The position numbers and the translations under genes are program-made. From CAYRHS01 sp964424125 (lineage in GTDB: Bacteria > Actinomycetota > Acidimicrobiia > IMCC26256 > JAOSJL01): DNA of 22,428 nt. The stretch's first letter is position 1, and each line of letters opens with the position of its first letter. Below the pieces are notes generated by a model. That model did not search any database. It was not told the origin of the DNA and was given only the letters and a program-made list of their open reading frames with translations. Below are positions 15,757-22,428 of this stretch, piece by piece. The DNA lies in NCBI GenBank assembly GCA_964424125.1, contig CAYRHS010000034.1:1-22428 (forward strand), written 5' to 3'.

Positions 15757-17133
15757 TCAGGTTGTCGAAGGGTGGTGGTCCCGCTGGATGTGGTCGGTGA
15801 GCCGGACGGCGAGGTCGGCCAGGCCCGGCGAGCGCAGCACCTCGTAGGGCGGGCCCTCCGGGTCGAGCGCTCGCAGCCGGTCCGGAAGGGCCGCGATCGC
15901 CGCCCGGGTCCGGTCGCGCAGCTCGTCGAGGGTCTCGGCAGGTCCGGTGCGGTGACCACCGGCCATCACCTCGGCGAGCAGCGGGCGGCCGCCCTCCACC
16001 GCCTCGTCGGCCAGGGCGAGCACGTCGTGGTCGGCGACGCCGTTGCCGACCACGCGGTGGACCTGCTTGCGGCCCGGGTCGGTGGCCTTGCCCGCGGAGA
16101 GCTTGAGCTTGGGGTGACCGGCGTCCTCGGCGAGCTTGTAGACGACGTCCACGTGCGAGGCGTCGGCGCTCGTTCCCATGCGGGTCCCGACCCCGAACGC
16201 GTCGATGGGCGCGCCGTCCGCCACGATCGCGGCGATGCGGTCCTCGTCGAGGTCGCCGGAGGCGAAGATCTGCACGTCGGGGAGCCCGCCATCGTCGAGG
16301 ATCCGTCGCACGGAGTGGGCCAGGGCGGCCAGGTCGCCGGAGTCGAGGCGCACCCCTCGGAACACCGGCTGACCGTCGCGTCGGAGCCGTTCGGCGATAC
16401 GGACCGCTTGGCGCGCGCCTTCCTCGGTGTCGTAGGTGTCGATGAGGAGCACGGCGTCCTCGCCGTAGTCCTCGGCGAACGCCTGAAGCGCCTCTTCCTC
16501 GTCGTCGGCGCGCATGACGTAGGAGTGCGCCATCGTGCCCGAGAGCGCGAGCCCGAATGCCTCGCCCGCGACGACGAGGGACGTGCCCGTCGCGCCGCCG
16601 ATGGCGGCAGCGCGGGCCGCGAGGAGTGCCGCGTCCGCCGCGTGGTCACGACGAGCCGAGAAGTCCACGAAGGCGCGGTCGCCGCACGCGGTGGCGACGC
16701 GTGCCGCCTTCGACGCCACCATGGTCTGGAAGCCGACGACGTTGAGCAGGTACGTCTCGACGATCTGCGCCTCGATCAACGGTGCCGTCACCCGCAGGAT
16801 GGGCTCGGCCTCGAAGACGACCTCGCCTTCCGGGACCGCCCAGACGTCGCCGGTGAAGCGGAATTCCGCGAGCCGTTCGAGGAACGAGGGCTCGAAGGCC
16901 CCGAGCGATCCGAGGTAGTCGAGCGACTCGTCGGTGAAGCGGAGCCGCTCGAGATAGTCGAGGGCCTGGTCGAGACCGCAGGCGACGAGGTAGCCGCGCC
17001 GGGGTGGGAGCTTGCGGGTGAACAGGTCGAACGTCGCGGGCTCCTCGAGGCCCCGCGCGTGGTAGCTCGCGGCCATGGTGAGTTCGTAGAGATCGGTGAA
17101 CAGCGCGACGTTGTCGTCGTCGACCCAGCGCAC
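15757..17133 (-). CDS. pncB: nicotinate phosphoribosyltransferase
   Basis: A 458-residue nicotinate phosphoribosyltransferase, which joins nicotinate and PRPP (with ATP) to make nicotinate mononucleotide, the entry step of the Preiss-Handler NAD salvage route. Family landmarks are TDLYELTMAASY at the N-terminus, the DFSARRDHAADAA substrate loop, SGTMAHSYV with the phosphorylated histidine at H203, the VRLDSGDL phosphoribosyl-binding strand and the FGVGTRMGTS loop. The length is normal for the class. The start is GTG 17133, five bases after the stop of the nicotinamidase gene, so the two are one operon: nicotinamide to nicotinate to NaMN. No NAD regulator site was recognised upstream. The identification is very secure. 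Confidence 0.96.
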   Translation of the reverse strand: MRWVDDDNVALFTDLYELTMAASYHARGLEEPATFDLFTRKLPPRRGYLVACGLDQALDYLERLRFTDESLDYLGSLGAFEPSFLERLAEFRFTGDVWAVPEGEVVFEAEPILRVTAPLIEAQIVETYLLNVVGFQTMVASKAARVATACGDRAFVDFSARRDHAADAALLAARAAAIGGATGTSLVVAGEAFGLALSGTMAHSYVMRADDEEEALQAFAEDYGEDAVLLIDTYDTEEGARQAVRIAERLRRDGQPVFRGVRLDSGDLAALAHSVRRILDDGGLPDVQIFASGDLDEDRIAAIVADGAPIDAFGVGTRMGTSADASHVDVVYKLAEDAGHPKLKLSAGKATDPGRKQVHRVVGNGVADHDVLALADEAVEGGRPLLAEVMAGGHRTGPAETLDELRDRTRAAIAALPDRLRALDPEGPPYEVLRSPGLADLAVRLTDHIQRDHHPSTT

Positions 17134-17138
17134 GGCGG

Positions 17139-17753
17139 TCAGTCGACCACGTGGATGCCGGCGGCCTCGATCTCGGCGAGGGCGCGCTCGCCGTCGCCCG
17201 GCTCGACCTCGACGGCCCGTACCCCCGAGCGCCGGACCGACGCGTCGAATCCGAGGCGGATGGCGTCGAGCGCGGTTTCCTTGACGCAGTAGTCGGTGGC
17301 GAGCCCGACGATGACGACCCGCTCGACTCCGGCACGCCGGAGCAGTTCCTCCAGCCCGGTGCCGGCCTGCGCGCCCGTCTGCGGGTGCTCCACGGTGAAC
17401 CCCGAATAGCCGTCCTCTTCCCCGGTGGCCTTGCGGACGCGAGGAGTGTCGGGGGGCACGCGAAGGTCAGGATGGAGCTCCGCGCCCCAGGTCTCCCGCA
17501 CGCAGTGGGGCGGCCACTTCCCGCCCTGGGGGACGAAGTGCGGCGTCTCGGGCGGGTGCCAGTCCTGGGTCGTGATCACCGCGGCACCGGCCTGCCGGGC
17601 CCGCTCGATCTCGTCGTTCAACGCGGGGACGATGTCCTCGGCGCCGGCGACGCTCAGGCTTCCCTCGGGGTCGGCGAAGTCGTTCTGGAAGTCGACCACC
17701 AACAGCGCGGTGCGCGGGTCGTAGACGACGCCGTTGCTGCTCGTTGCAGACAT
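17139..17753 (-). CDS. pncA: nicotinamidase (isochorismatase family)
   Basis: A 204-residue cysteine hydrolase that deamidates nicotinamide to nicotinate. The triad is visible as D21 in VVDFQNDF, K108 and C156 in ATDYCVKET. The metal site is D64, H66 and H72 in TQDWHPPETPHF, and WPPHC is the usual nicotinamidase signature. This set separates it from plain isochorismatases, which lack the metal site. The start ATG 17753 has GGGAG upstream. Relatives with this residue set also activate pyrazinamide. The gene leads the operon and pncB follows after a five-base gap. It is divergent from the APH-fold kinase gene, with 58 bases between the chosen starts. Confidence 0.95.
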   Translation of the reverse strand: MSATSSNGVVYDPRTALLVVDFQNDFADPEGSLSVAGAEDIVPALNDEIERARQAGAAVITTQDWHPPETPHFVPQGGKWPPHCVRETWGAELHPDLRVPPDTPRVRKATGEEDGYSGFTVEHPQTGAQAGTGLEELLRRAGVERVVIVGLATDYCVKETALDAIRLGFDASVRRSGVRAVEVEPGDGERALAEIEAAGIHVVD

Positions 17754-17811
17754 GCGCGACTCCCGCGACGATCTGCTACCAGTGTCGCGCGACGACCGGG
17801 GACCGGAACGA

Positions 17812-18870
17812 GTGACAGAACCACCGGACGACGAGCTCACTGCCGGTTTCGCGCGGTGGCTCGGCGAACGCGACGAGATCGGGGAGGTCGTTCGGTGTGA
17901 CGCGACCCGGCCGGGGCACGGCGGAATGTCGAGCACGACGCTCCTCGTGCACACCGACTGCCTGGCCGACGGCATCGAGCGGGTCGAGGACCTCGTTCTA
18001 CGGCTCGACGCGCCGCTACCGCTCTTCCCCGACGACGACGTCATCCGACAAGCCCGCATCCTGCACGCTCTGGCCGCCAGCGACATCCCGGTGCCCGCGG
18101 TGCGCTTCGTGGAGCCCGATCCCCGGGTCCTCGGTCGGCCGTTCCTCGTCACCGAGCACGTCGTGGGGCGGATCCCGGGCGACGATCCCCCGTACCAGCT
18201 CGTGGGGTGGCTTGCCGACGCGCCGCCGGATGACCAGGCGCGCGTCCAGCACGGTGCCCTCGCCACGCTGGCTCGCATCAACACGACCGAGGTCGGAAGC
18301 ATTGGCTTGGGGTCGTTGCGTCGCGAGGGCGGGCCGGACGCGCTCGCGGCCGACGTCGAGTACTGGGACCGCTACCTCGATTGGGCGGCCGACGGCGAGC
18401 GGGTCGCGGTCGTCGACGAGGCGCTCGCCCGGTGCCGGTCGGAGCGGCCCGCCACGGACGACGCTCACCTGTGCTGGGGTGACGCCCGGCTCGGCAACCT
18501 GGTCTTCGACGACCGGTGCGAGGTCGCGGCCGTGCTCGACTGGGAGATGGCGACCGTCGGGCCACCGGGCCTCGACCTCGGGTGGATGCTCTTCGCGGAG
18601 GCGACCGCCCAGCACTGGTTGGAGCCCCTCGCCGGGTTCCGCTCCATCGACGACGCGGCACGCGACTACGCCGCGATGGTCGGCGACGACATCGCCCAGC
18701 TCGACTGGTACCTGGCGTGGGGTGGCGTCCGTGCGGCCGCGGTCCTCGTGCGTCTCGCGCACCGCCGGCGCGTCGAGGGGGGCCGCGAGGCCTGGCGGGC
18801 GGCCTCCGAGAACCCCGTCACGATCGTGCTCTGCGATCGCCTCGGCTTCCCCGAGCCGTCCTCGTTCTGA
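17812..18870 (+). CDS. APH-fold phosphotransferase (ACAD10/11-type kinase domain)
   Basis: A 352-residue aminoglycoside-phosphotransferase-fold protein. It shows a glycine-rich GGMSSTTLLV loop (37-46), the catalytic loop CWGDARLGNLVFD with D224 and N229 (Trp replaces the common His before GD), and the metal-binding LDWEMA with D243. Such stand-alone kinases are widespread next to acyl-CoA ligases and dehydrogenases in actinobacteria. The same domain in ACAD10/11 phosphorylates 4-hydroxyacyl-CoAs, so a role in hydroxy-lipid breakdown is more likely than antibiotic resistance. I choose GTG 17812; in-frame starts at 17752 and 17782 exist but would crowd the divergent pncA promoter. The acyl-CoA synthetase follows after nine bases. 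Confidence 0.88.
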   Translation: MTEPPDDELTAGFARWLGERDEIGEVVRCDATRPGHGGMSSTTLLVHTDCLADGIERVEDLVLRLDAPLPLFPDDDVIRQARILHALAASDIPVPAVRFVEPDPRVLGRPFLVTEHVVGRIPGDDPPYQLVGWLADAPPDDQARVQHGALATLARINTTEVGSIGLGSLRREGGPDALAADVEYWDRYLDWAADGERVAVVDEALARCRSERPATDDAHLCWGDARLGNLVFDDRCEVAAVLDWEMATVGPPGLDLGWMLFAEATAQHWLEPLAGFRSIDDAARDYAAMVGDDIAQLDWYLAWGGVRAAAVLVRLAHRRRVEGGREAWRAASENPVTIVLCDRLGFPEPSSF

Positions 18871-18879
18871 GCGCCCGCG

Positions 18880-20469
18880 ATGGACTTCCAGCTCGCCGAT
18901 CTCCTCGAGGCCCTCTGCGACGCCGACCGCGACGCCGAGGTCCTGGTGGCGGGGGAGCGGCGCTTCACGCGCGGCGCGCTCGACGAACGGGCCAACCGTC
19001 TCGCGCACCACCTCGCGGGCCGAGGCGTCCAACGGGGCGACCGCGTCGGCGTATACGCGTGCAACCGGGGCGAGTGGGTGGAGGCGCTCGTCGCATGCTG
19101 GAAGCTCGGCGCGGCCGCCATCAACGTCAACTACCGCTACGTGGTCGACGAGCTCCGCTACCTCTGGGACAACGCGACCCTGACCACGCTGATCTACGAG
19201 CGTGGGTTCGCCCCGCAGGTCCGGACCCTCGCCCTCGACTTTCCCCGGCTCACGCGATACCTCGTGCTCGAGGACGGCAGCGACGAGCCCGAAGCACCCG
19301 GAGTCCCGTACGAGGACGCGTTGGCGAGCTCGTCCCCGGAACGAGGGTTCGCGCCGCGCTCGGGCGACGACCGTCACGTGCTCTACACGGGCGGCACGAC
19401 CGGGCTGCCGAAGGGTGTCGTGTGGCGCCACGAGGACCTGTACCGCAACCTCGCGTGGCCGCTGGCCCGCATCGAGACGCCCGAGCAGATCGTGCGCCAG
19501 TCCCCGAATCCGATGGGCTTGCGCACTCTCGCGCTGGCACCGCTCATGCACGGCGGCGGCCAGTACCCGCTCATCATCACCGTGTTCAACGGTGGGGTCT
19601 CCGTGCTCTCGACCGACCGCAGCTTCGACGCCGAGCGCGTGCTGGACCTCGTCGCCCGCGAACGGGTGATGACGCTCAACGTCATCGGCGACGCGATGGG
19701 CGCCCCGATCGCCGACGCCGCGCTCGACCCCACCTACGAGCGGGACCTCTCCGCTCTGCGGGTCGTGACCTCCGGCGGCGCGATCCTCTCCGAGCCGGTG
19801 CGGGCCCGCCTCCGGACCGCGTTCCCCGACGCGGTGGTCACCGGCGGTGTCGGCGCTTCAGAGATCGGCACCGCGGCCTTCGAGGCGGGACGCGAGGAGC
19901 ACGACGGGCCGCGCTTCAAGCTCGCCACGGACACCGCGGTGCTCGACGACGACCTCGAGCCCGTCCCGCCGGGCGGCGTCGGCCGTGTCGCGCGTCGCGG
20001 CGCGATCCCCGTCGGCTACCTGGGTGATCCCGAGCGCACGGCAGCGACGTTCCCCGTCGACCGGCACGGCATCCGCTGGGTGATCCCCGGGGACTACGCG
20101 CGGGTCGAGCCCGACGGCACGTTCGTGCTCCTCGGCCGAGGCTCGGCCTGCATCAACTCCGGCGGGGAGAAGATCTACCCCGACGAGGTCGAACACGTCG
20201 TCGCGCTGCACCCCGCGGTGCATGACGTCATCGTCGTCGGTGCTGCCGACCCGACGTGGCAGGAGCGGGTCGTGGCGCTCGTCGACCCCGAGCCCGGAAG
20301 CGAGCTCAGCCTCGTCGCGCTCCAGGCGCACTGCCGCCGGCACCTCGCGGGCTACAAGATCCCGCGCGCGCTGGTGCTCGGGCCGCTGCGCCGCACCGAG
20401 ATCGGCAAGCCTGACTATCGCTGGGCCACCGCGCGCGCGGCCGAGGCTTCGGGTTCGCCCGGACGCTGA
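18880..20469 (+). CDS. FadD19-like acyl-CoA synthetase
   Basis: A 529-residue AMP-forming acyl-CoA synthetase. The P-loop YTGGTTGLPKGV (169-180) has the YTGG form seen in FadD17/FadD19-type enzymes. RGSACINSGGEKIYPDEVE is the hinge and A8 region, and K510 in EIGKPDY is the adenylation lysine. FadD19 activates C26 sterol side-chain acids in mycobacteria; whether this one does is inference. ATG 18880 follows the kinase stop by nine bases and the pair is one operon. The 3' end stops three bases short of the convergent FadD3-family gene, leaving no room for a separate terminator. The length and all motifs are intact. Confidence 0.93.
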   Translation: MDFQLADLLEALCDADRDAEVLVAGERRFTRGALDERANRLAHHLAGRGVQRGDRVGVYACNRGEWVEALVACWKLGAAAINVNYRYVVDELRYLWDNATLTTLIYERGFAPQVRTLALDFPRLTRYLVLEDGSDEPEAPGVPYEDALASSSPERGFAPRSGDDRHVLYTGGTTGLPKGVVWRHEDLYRNLAWPLARIETPEQIVRQSPNPMGLRTLALAPLMHGGGQYPLIITVFNGGVSVLSTDRSFDAERVLDLVARERVMTLNVIGDAMGAPIADAALDPTYERDLSALRVVTSGGAILSEPVRARLRTAFPDAVVTGGVGASEIGTAAFEAGREEHDGPRFKLATDTAVLDDDLEPVPPGGVGRVARRGAIPVGYLGDPERTAATFPVDRHGIRWVIPGDYARVEPDGTFVLLGRGSACINSGGEKIYPDEVEHVVALHPAVHDVIVVGAADPTWQERVVALVDPEPGSELSLVALQAHCRRHLAGYKIPRALVLGPLRRTEIGKPDYRWATARAAEASGSPGR

Positions 20470-20472
20470 ACG

Positions 20473-22084
20473 TCAGACGGCTGCTGCGGCGCGCTCTCGG
20501 AGCTGGTACTTGAGCACCTTGCCCGTGGCGTTCAACGGCAGCGCGTCGACGACGTGGACGTGGCGGGGCACCTTGTAGTTGGCCATCTCGTCGCGGCACC
20601 ATGAAACGAACTCGTCGGCNNNNNNNNNNGGCGTCGATCGTCTCGGCACACGTCGGGACCACGAACGCGACGCCGACCTCGCCGAGCCGCTCGTCGGGGA
20701 CACCGACGACCGCGACCTGCGCGACGGCCGGGTGGCGCAGCATCAGGCCCTCGATCTCGGCCGGATAGGCGTTGAAGCCGCCGACGACGAACATGTCCTT
20801 CAGCCGGTCCGTGATCCGCAGGTAGCCGCGTTCGTCCATCACTCCGACGTCGCCGGTGTGCAACCAGCCTGCGGCGTCGATCGCGATCGCGGTCTCCTCC
20901 GGCTCGTCGAAGTACTCGCGCATGACGTGGTAGCCGCGCAGGGCCACCTCACCCGCCTCGCCCCGAGGGACTTCGTTTCCGTCGTCGTCGACTACGCGCA
21001 CCTCGGTGCCGGGTATCGCACGTCCCGAGGTGGTCGCGATCGTCTCGGGGTCGTCGTCGTGGCGGCACATCGTCGCGATGCCGCACGCCTCGGTGAGCCC
21101 GTAACCGGTGATCACGGTCTCGAACCCGAGCCTCTCCCGCATGCGCACGATCAGCTCGACCGGGATGACCGCGGCGCCGGTCACCGCGAGCCGCAGCGAT
21201 GACAGGTCGTGGGTATCGAGGTCGGGGGCGGCGAGGATCGTCTGGTAGAGCGCGGGCGGGCCGGGGAGCATGCTGACGCGATCGCGGGGGATGCGCTCGA
21301 GCACCGCGGCCGCGTCGAACACCGCGTGCGGCAGCAGGGTGGCGCCGGTCATGAGCGAGGCGAGGATCCCGGCCTTGTACCCGAAGGCGTGAAAGAACGG
21401 GTTTACGACGAGATAGCGGTCGCCCGCGGCGAGCCCCACCACCTCGCTCCAGTCGGAGAACGCCCGCAGGTTCTGTCCGTGCGTGGTGACCACGCCTTTC
21501 GGGTTGCCGGTCGTGCCCGAGGTGAAGAGCAGGTCGGACGGATCGTCGGGGCTCACGGCCTCGGCGCGCGCGGTTGCGGTGTCGTCGTCGACGGCGTCAC
21601 CGCGTGCCAGGAACTCCTCCCAGCCGATCGTCCCCGGGGGTGTGTCGTCCCGCAAGACGATGATGTCGCGCAGCGCGGGGAGCTCGGTGGCCGGGTCGAC
21701 CGCGTCCCGCAGCAGCCCCACGTAGTCGGTGTCGAGGAATCCGGTCACCGTCACGAGGGCCCGCGCGCCGCTCTTGTCGAGGACGTAGGCGGCTTCTCGT
21801 CCCTTGAACCGGGTGTTGAGCGGCACGAGCACGCCGCCCGCGGCCTGGATCCCGAGCGCGGCGACGACCCACTCCCAGATGTTGGGCGCCCAGATGGAGA
21901 CCCGGTCGCCGGGCGCGAGTCCACTGGCGATGAAGGCGCGTGCCGCGCGATCGACCTCGCGCGACAGCTCGGCGAAGCTCAGCGTGCGACCGGCGTCGAC
22001 GACCGCCTCGGCGTCACCGAAGCGCTCGGCCGACGAGCGCACGAGGCGCGGCGTCGTGCCCCACTCGAGGTCGCCGCGGGCCAC
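20473..22084 (-). CDS. FadD3-family acyl-CoA ligase, interrupted by N gap
   Basis: An AMP-dependent CoA ligase resembling mycobacterial FadD3, the enzyme that activates the HIP propionate left after sterol A/B-ring removal. It shows WAPNIWEWVVAALGIQ, the P-loop TSGTTGNPKGV (188-198), VNPFFHAFGYKAGILAS, GYGLTEACG, WLHTGD, and near the C-terminus NATGKV with the catalytic lysine. Ten Ns at 20620-20629 break the frame. Removing them together with a duplicated GGC gives an uninterrupted 532-residue protein reading TIDADEFVSW across the join. The start is GTG 22084, one base after the stop of the aldehyde dehydrogenase, so the two are an operon. The specific HIP activity is not proven: related ligases take other acids. 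Confidence 0.88.
20620..20629. other. assembly gap of 10 Ns, probably a false gap
   Basis: Ten unknown bases. The flanks end in ...CGTCGGC and begin GGCGTCGA..., sharing GGC. Merging that overlap restores the FadD3-family frame, so the gap is likely a placeholder rather than missing sequence. Confidence 0.9.
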
Positions 22085-22085
22085 G

Positions 22086-22428
22086 TCAGCCGGGCAGGCA
22101 GATCGTCTTCGACTCGAGGAACGCCAGGAGGCCCTCCTCGCCGAGCTCACGGCCGATGCCCGACGACTTGAACCCACCGAACGGGCTCGAGAAGTCGAGG
22201 AGGAAGCCGTTCACCGTCAACGTGCCGGTGCGCACCCGACGGGCCACGTCGAGCGCCTGCTCGACGTCGGCCGAGTACACCGAGCCGGACAGGCCGTAGT
22301 CGGAGTCGTTGGCGATCCGGATCGCGGAGTCGACGTCCTCGTATGGGGTCACCGACAACACCGGGCCGAAGATCAACAAAGGGGCGATGCGCATAGAGTT
22401 GTAGAAGCCGACGAAAACGGTGGGGTCC
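22086..22428 (-). CDS. aldehyde dehydrogenase, C-terminal part only
   Basis: The last 113 codons or so of an NAD(P)-dependent aldehyde dehydrogenase; the catalytic domain lies beyond the right edge. The visible part carries IFGPVLSVTPYED, IANDSDYGLSGSVYSAD, the oligomerisation segment TGTLTVNG, and PFGGFKSSGIGRELG. The usual EEIFGPV reads LLIFGPV here, so the conserved glutamate that holds the nicotinamide ribose is missing. Because this lies within 60 bases of the window end, and the codons there are less GC-rich than elsewhere, sequence error at a contig end is a likely cause. TGA at 22088-22086 is followed by the FadD3-family GTG after one base, so the aldehyde dehydrogenase and ligase would act in series on aldehyde then acid. 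Confidence 0.9.
   Translation of the reverse strand, partial: DPTVFVGFYNSMRIAPLLIFGPVLSVTPYEDVDSAIRIANDSDYGLSGSVYSADVEQALDVARRVRTGTLTVNGFLLDFSSPFGGFKSSGIGRELGEEGLLAFLESKTICLPG

Noticed and set aside
13059..15800. 913-codon plus-strand open frame
   Set aside because: It is antisense to the amidohydrolase, the unknown gene and the FadR-type regulator, all with better coding evidence.
15709..17292. 527-codon plus-strand open frame
   Set aside because: It is antisense to pncB, whose identity is unmistakable.
17784..17793. Perfect 10-bp palindrome GTCGCGCGAC between pncA and the kinase gene
   Set aside because: Short CG palindromes are common at this GC content, and no NAD-regulator motif matches.
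18016..19551. 511-codon minus-strand open frame
   Set aside because: It is antisense to the APH-fold kinase and the acyl-CoA synthetase, with no domain features.
1..22428. tRNA, rRNA, CRISPR, insertion sequence or prophage features
   Set aside because: Reading both strands I found no cloverleaf, no spaced repeats, no transposase or integrase and no phage structural gene.

Overview
The window is a gene-dense, very GC-rich stretch of chromosome from an actinobacterium. Gene content (FadD3- and FadD19-like acyl-CoA ligases, a P450, a Rv1533-like flavoprotein, a GH65/HAD pair, many GTG and TTG starts, leaderless-type promoters) fits Actinomycetota, and an uncultured member of Acidimicrobiia is my best guess; that lineage is inference. 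A run of 10 Ns at 20620-20629, a clean single-base frameshift near 6700 and a divergent-looking right end suggest a draft or metagenome assembly. No rRNA, tRNA, CRISPR array or insertion sequence was seen.

Layout, left to right. (1) 1-3201, minus strand: a CrtC/AttH-like lipocalin-fold protein, then a beta-phosphoglucomutase-like HAD enzyme and a GH65 glycoside phosphorylase cut by the left edge. The last two form a disaccharide to beta-glucose-1-phosphate to glucose-6-phosphate module. (2) 3264-7605, plus strand: a ParA-type ATPase overlapping a small basic single-pass membrane protein, which overlaps a short-chain dehydrogenase, followed by a multi-pass membrane protein fused to a PI-PLC X domain and broken by one missing base. 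(3) 7590-7980, minus: remains of an LpqC/PHB-depolymerase-like esterase. (4) 8083-12064, plus: TetR regulator, cytochrome P450, nitronate-monooxygenase-family flavoprotein, EamA transporter. (5) 11967-17753, minus: nicotinamidase (pncA) and nicotinate phosphoribosyltransferase (pncB), an amidohydrolase, an unrecognised 342-residue protein, and a FadR-type regulator coupled by ATGA overlap to a membrane fatty-acid hydroxylase/sterol-desaturase-type enzyme. (6) 17812-20469, plus: an APH-fold phosphotransferase and a FadD19-like acyl-CoA synthetase. (7) 20473-22428, minus: an aldehyde dehydrogenase cut by the right edge, then a FadD3-family ligase interrupted by the Ns.

The genes together suggest an aerobic heterotroph that oxidises lipids or steroid/terpenoid-like substrates (P450, flavoprotein, two CoA ligases, aldehyde dehydrogenase, amidohydrolase), salvages nicotinamide and uses alpha-glucosides by phosphorolysis. 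Steroid catabolism is only a family-level inference, because no ring-degrading enzyme lies in the window.

No unmistakably new system is visible. The best candidate for something under-described is the ParA plus basic, membrane-anchored small protein pair at 3264-4369. Other points worth a second look are a TAnnnT promoter element placed 6-8 bases before the start codon at four transcription-unit heads, the broken membrane-PI-PLC fusion, the truncated esterase next to the TetR promoter, and evidence that the N gap is really a 3-base contig overlap.
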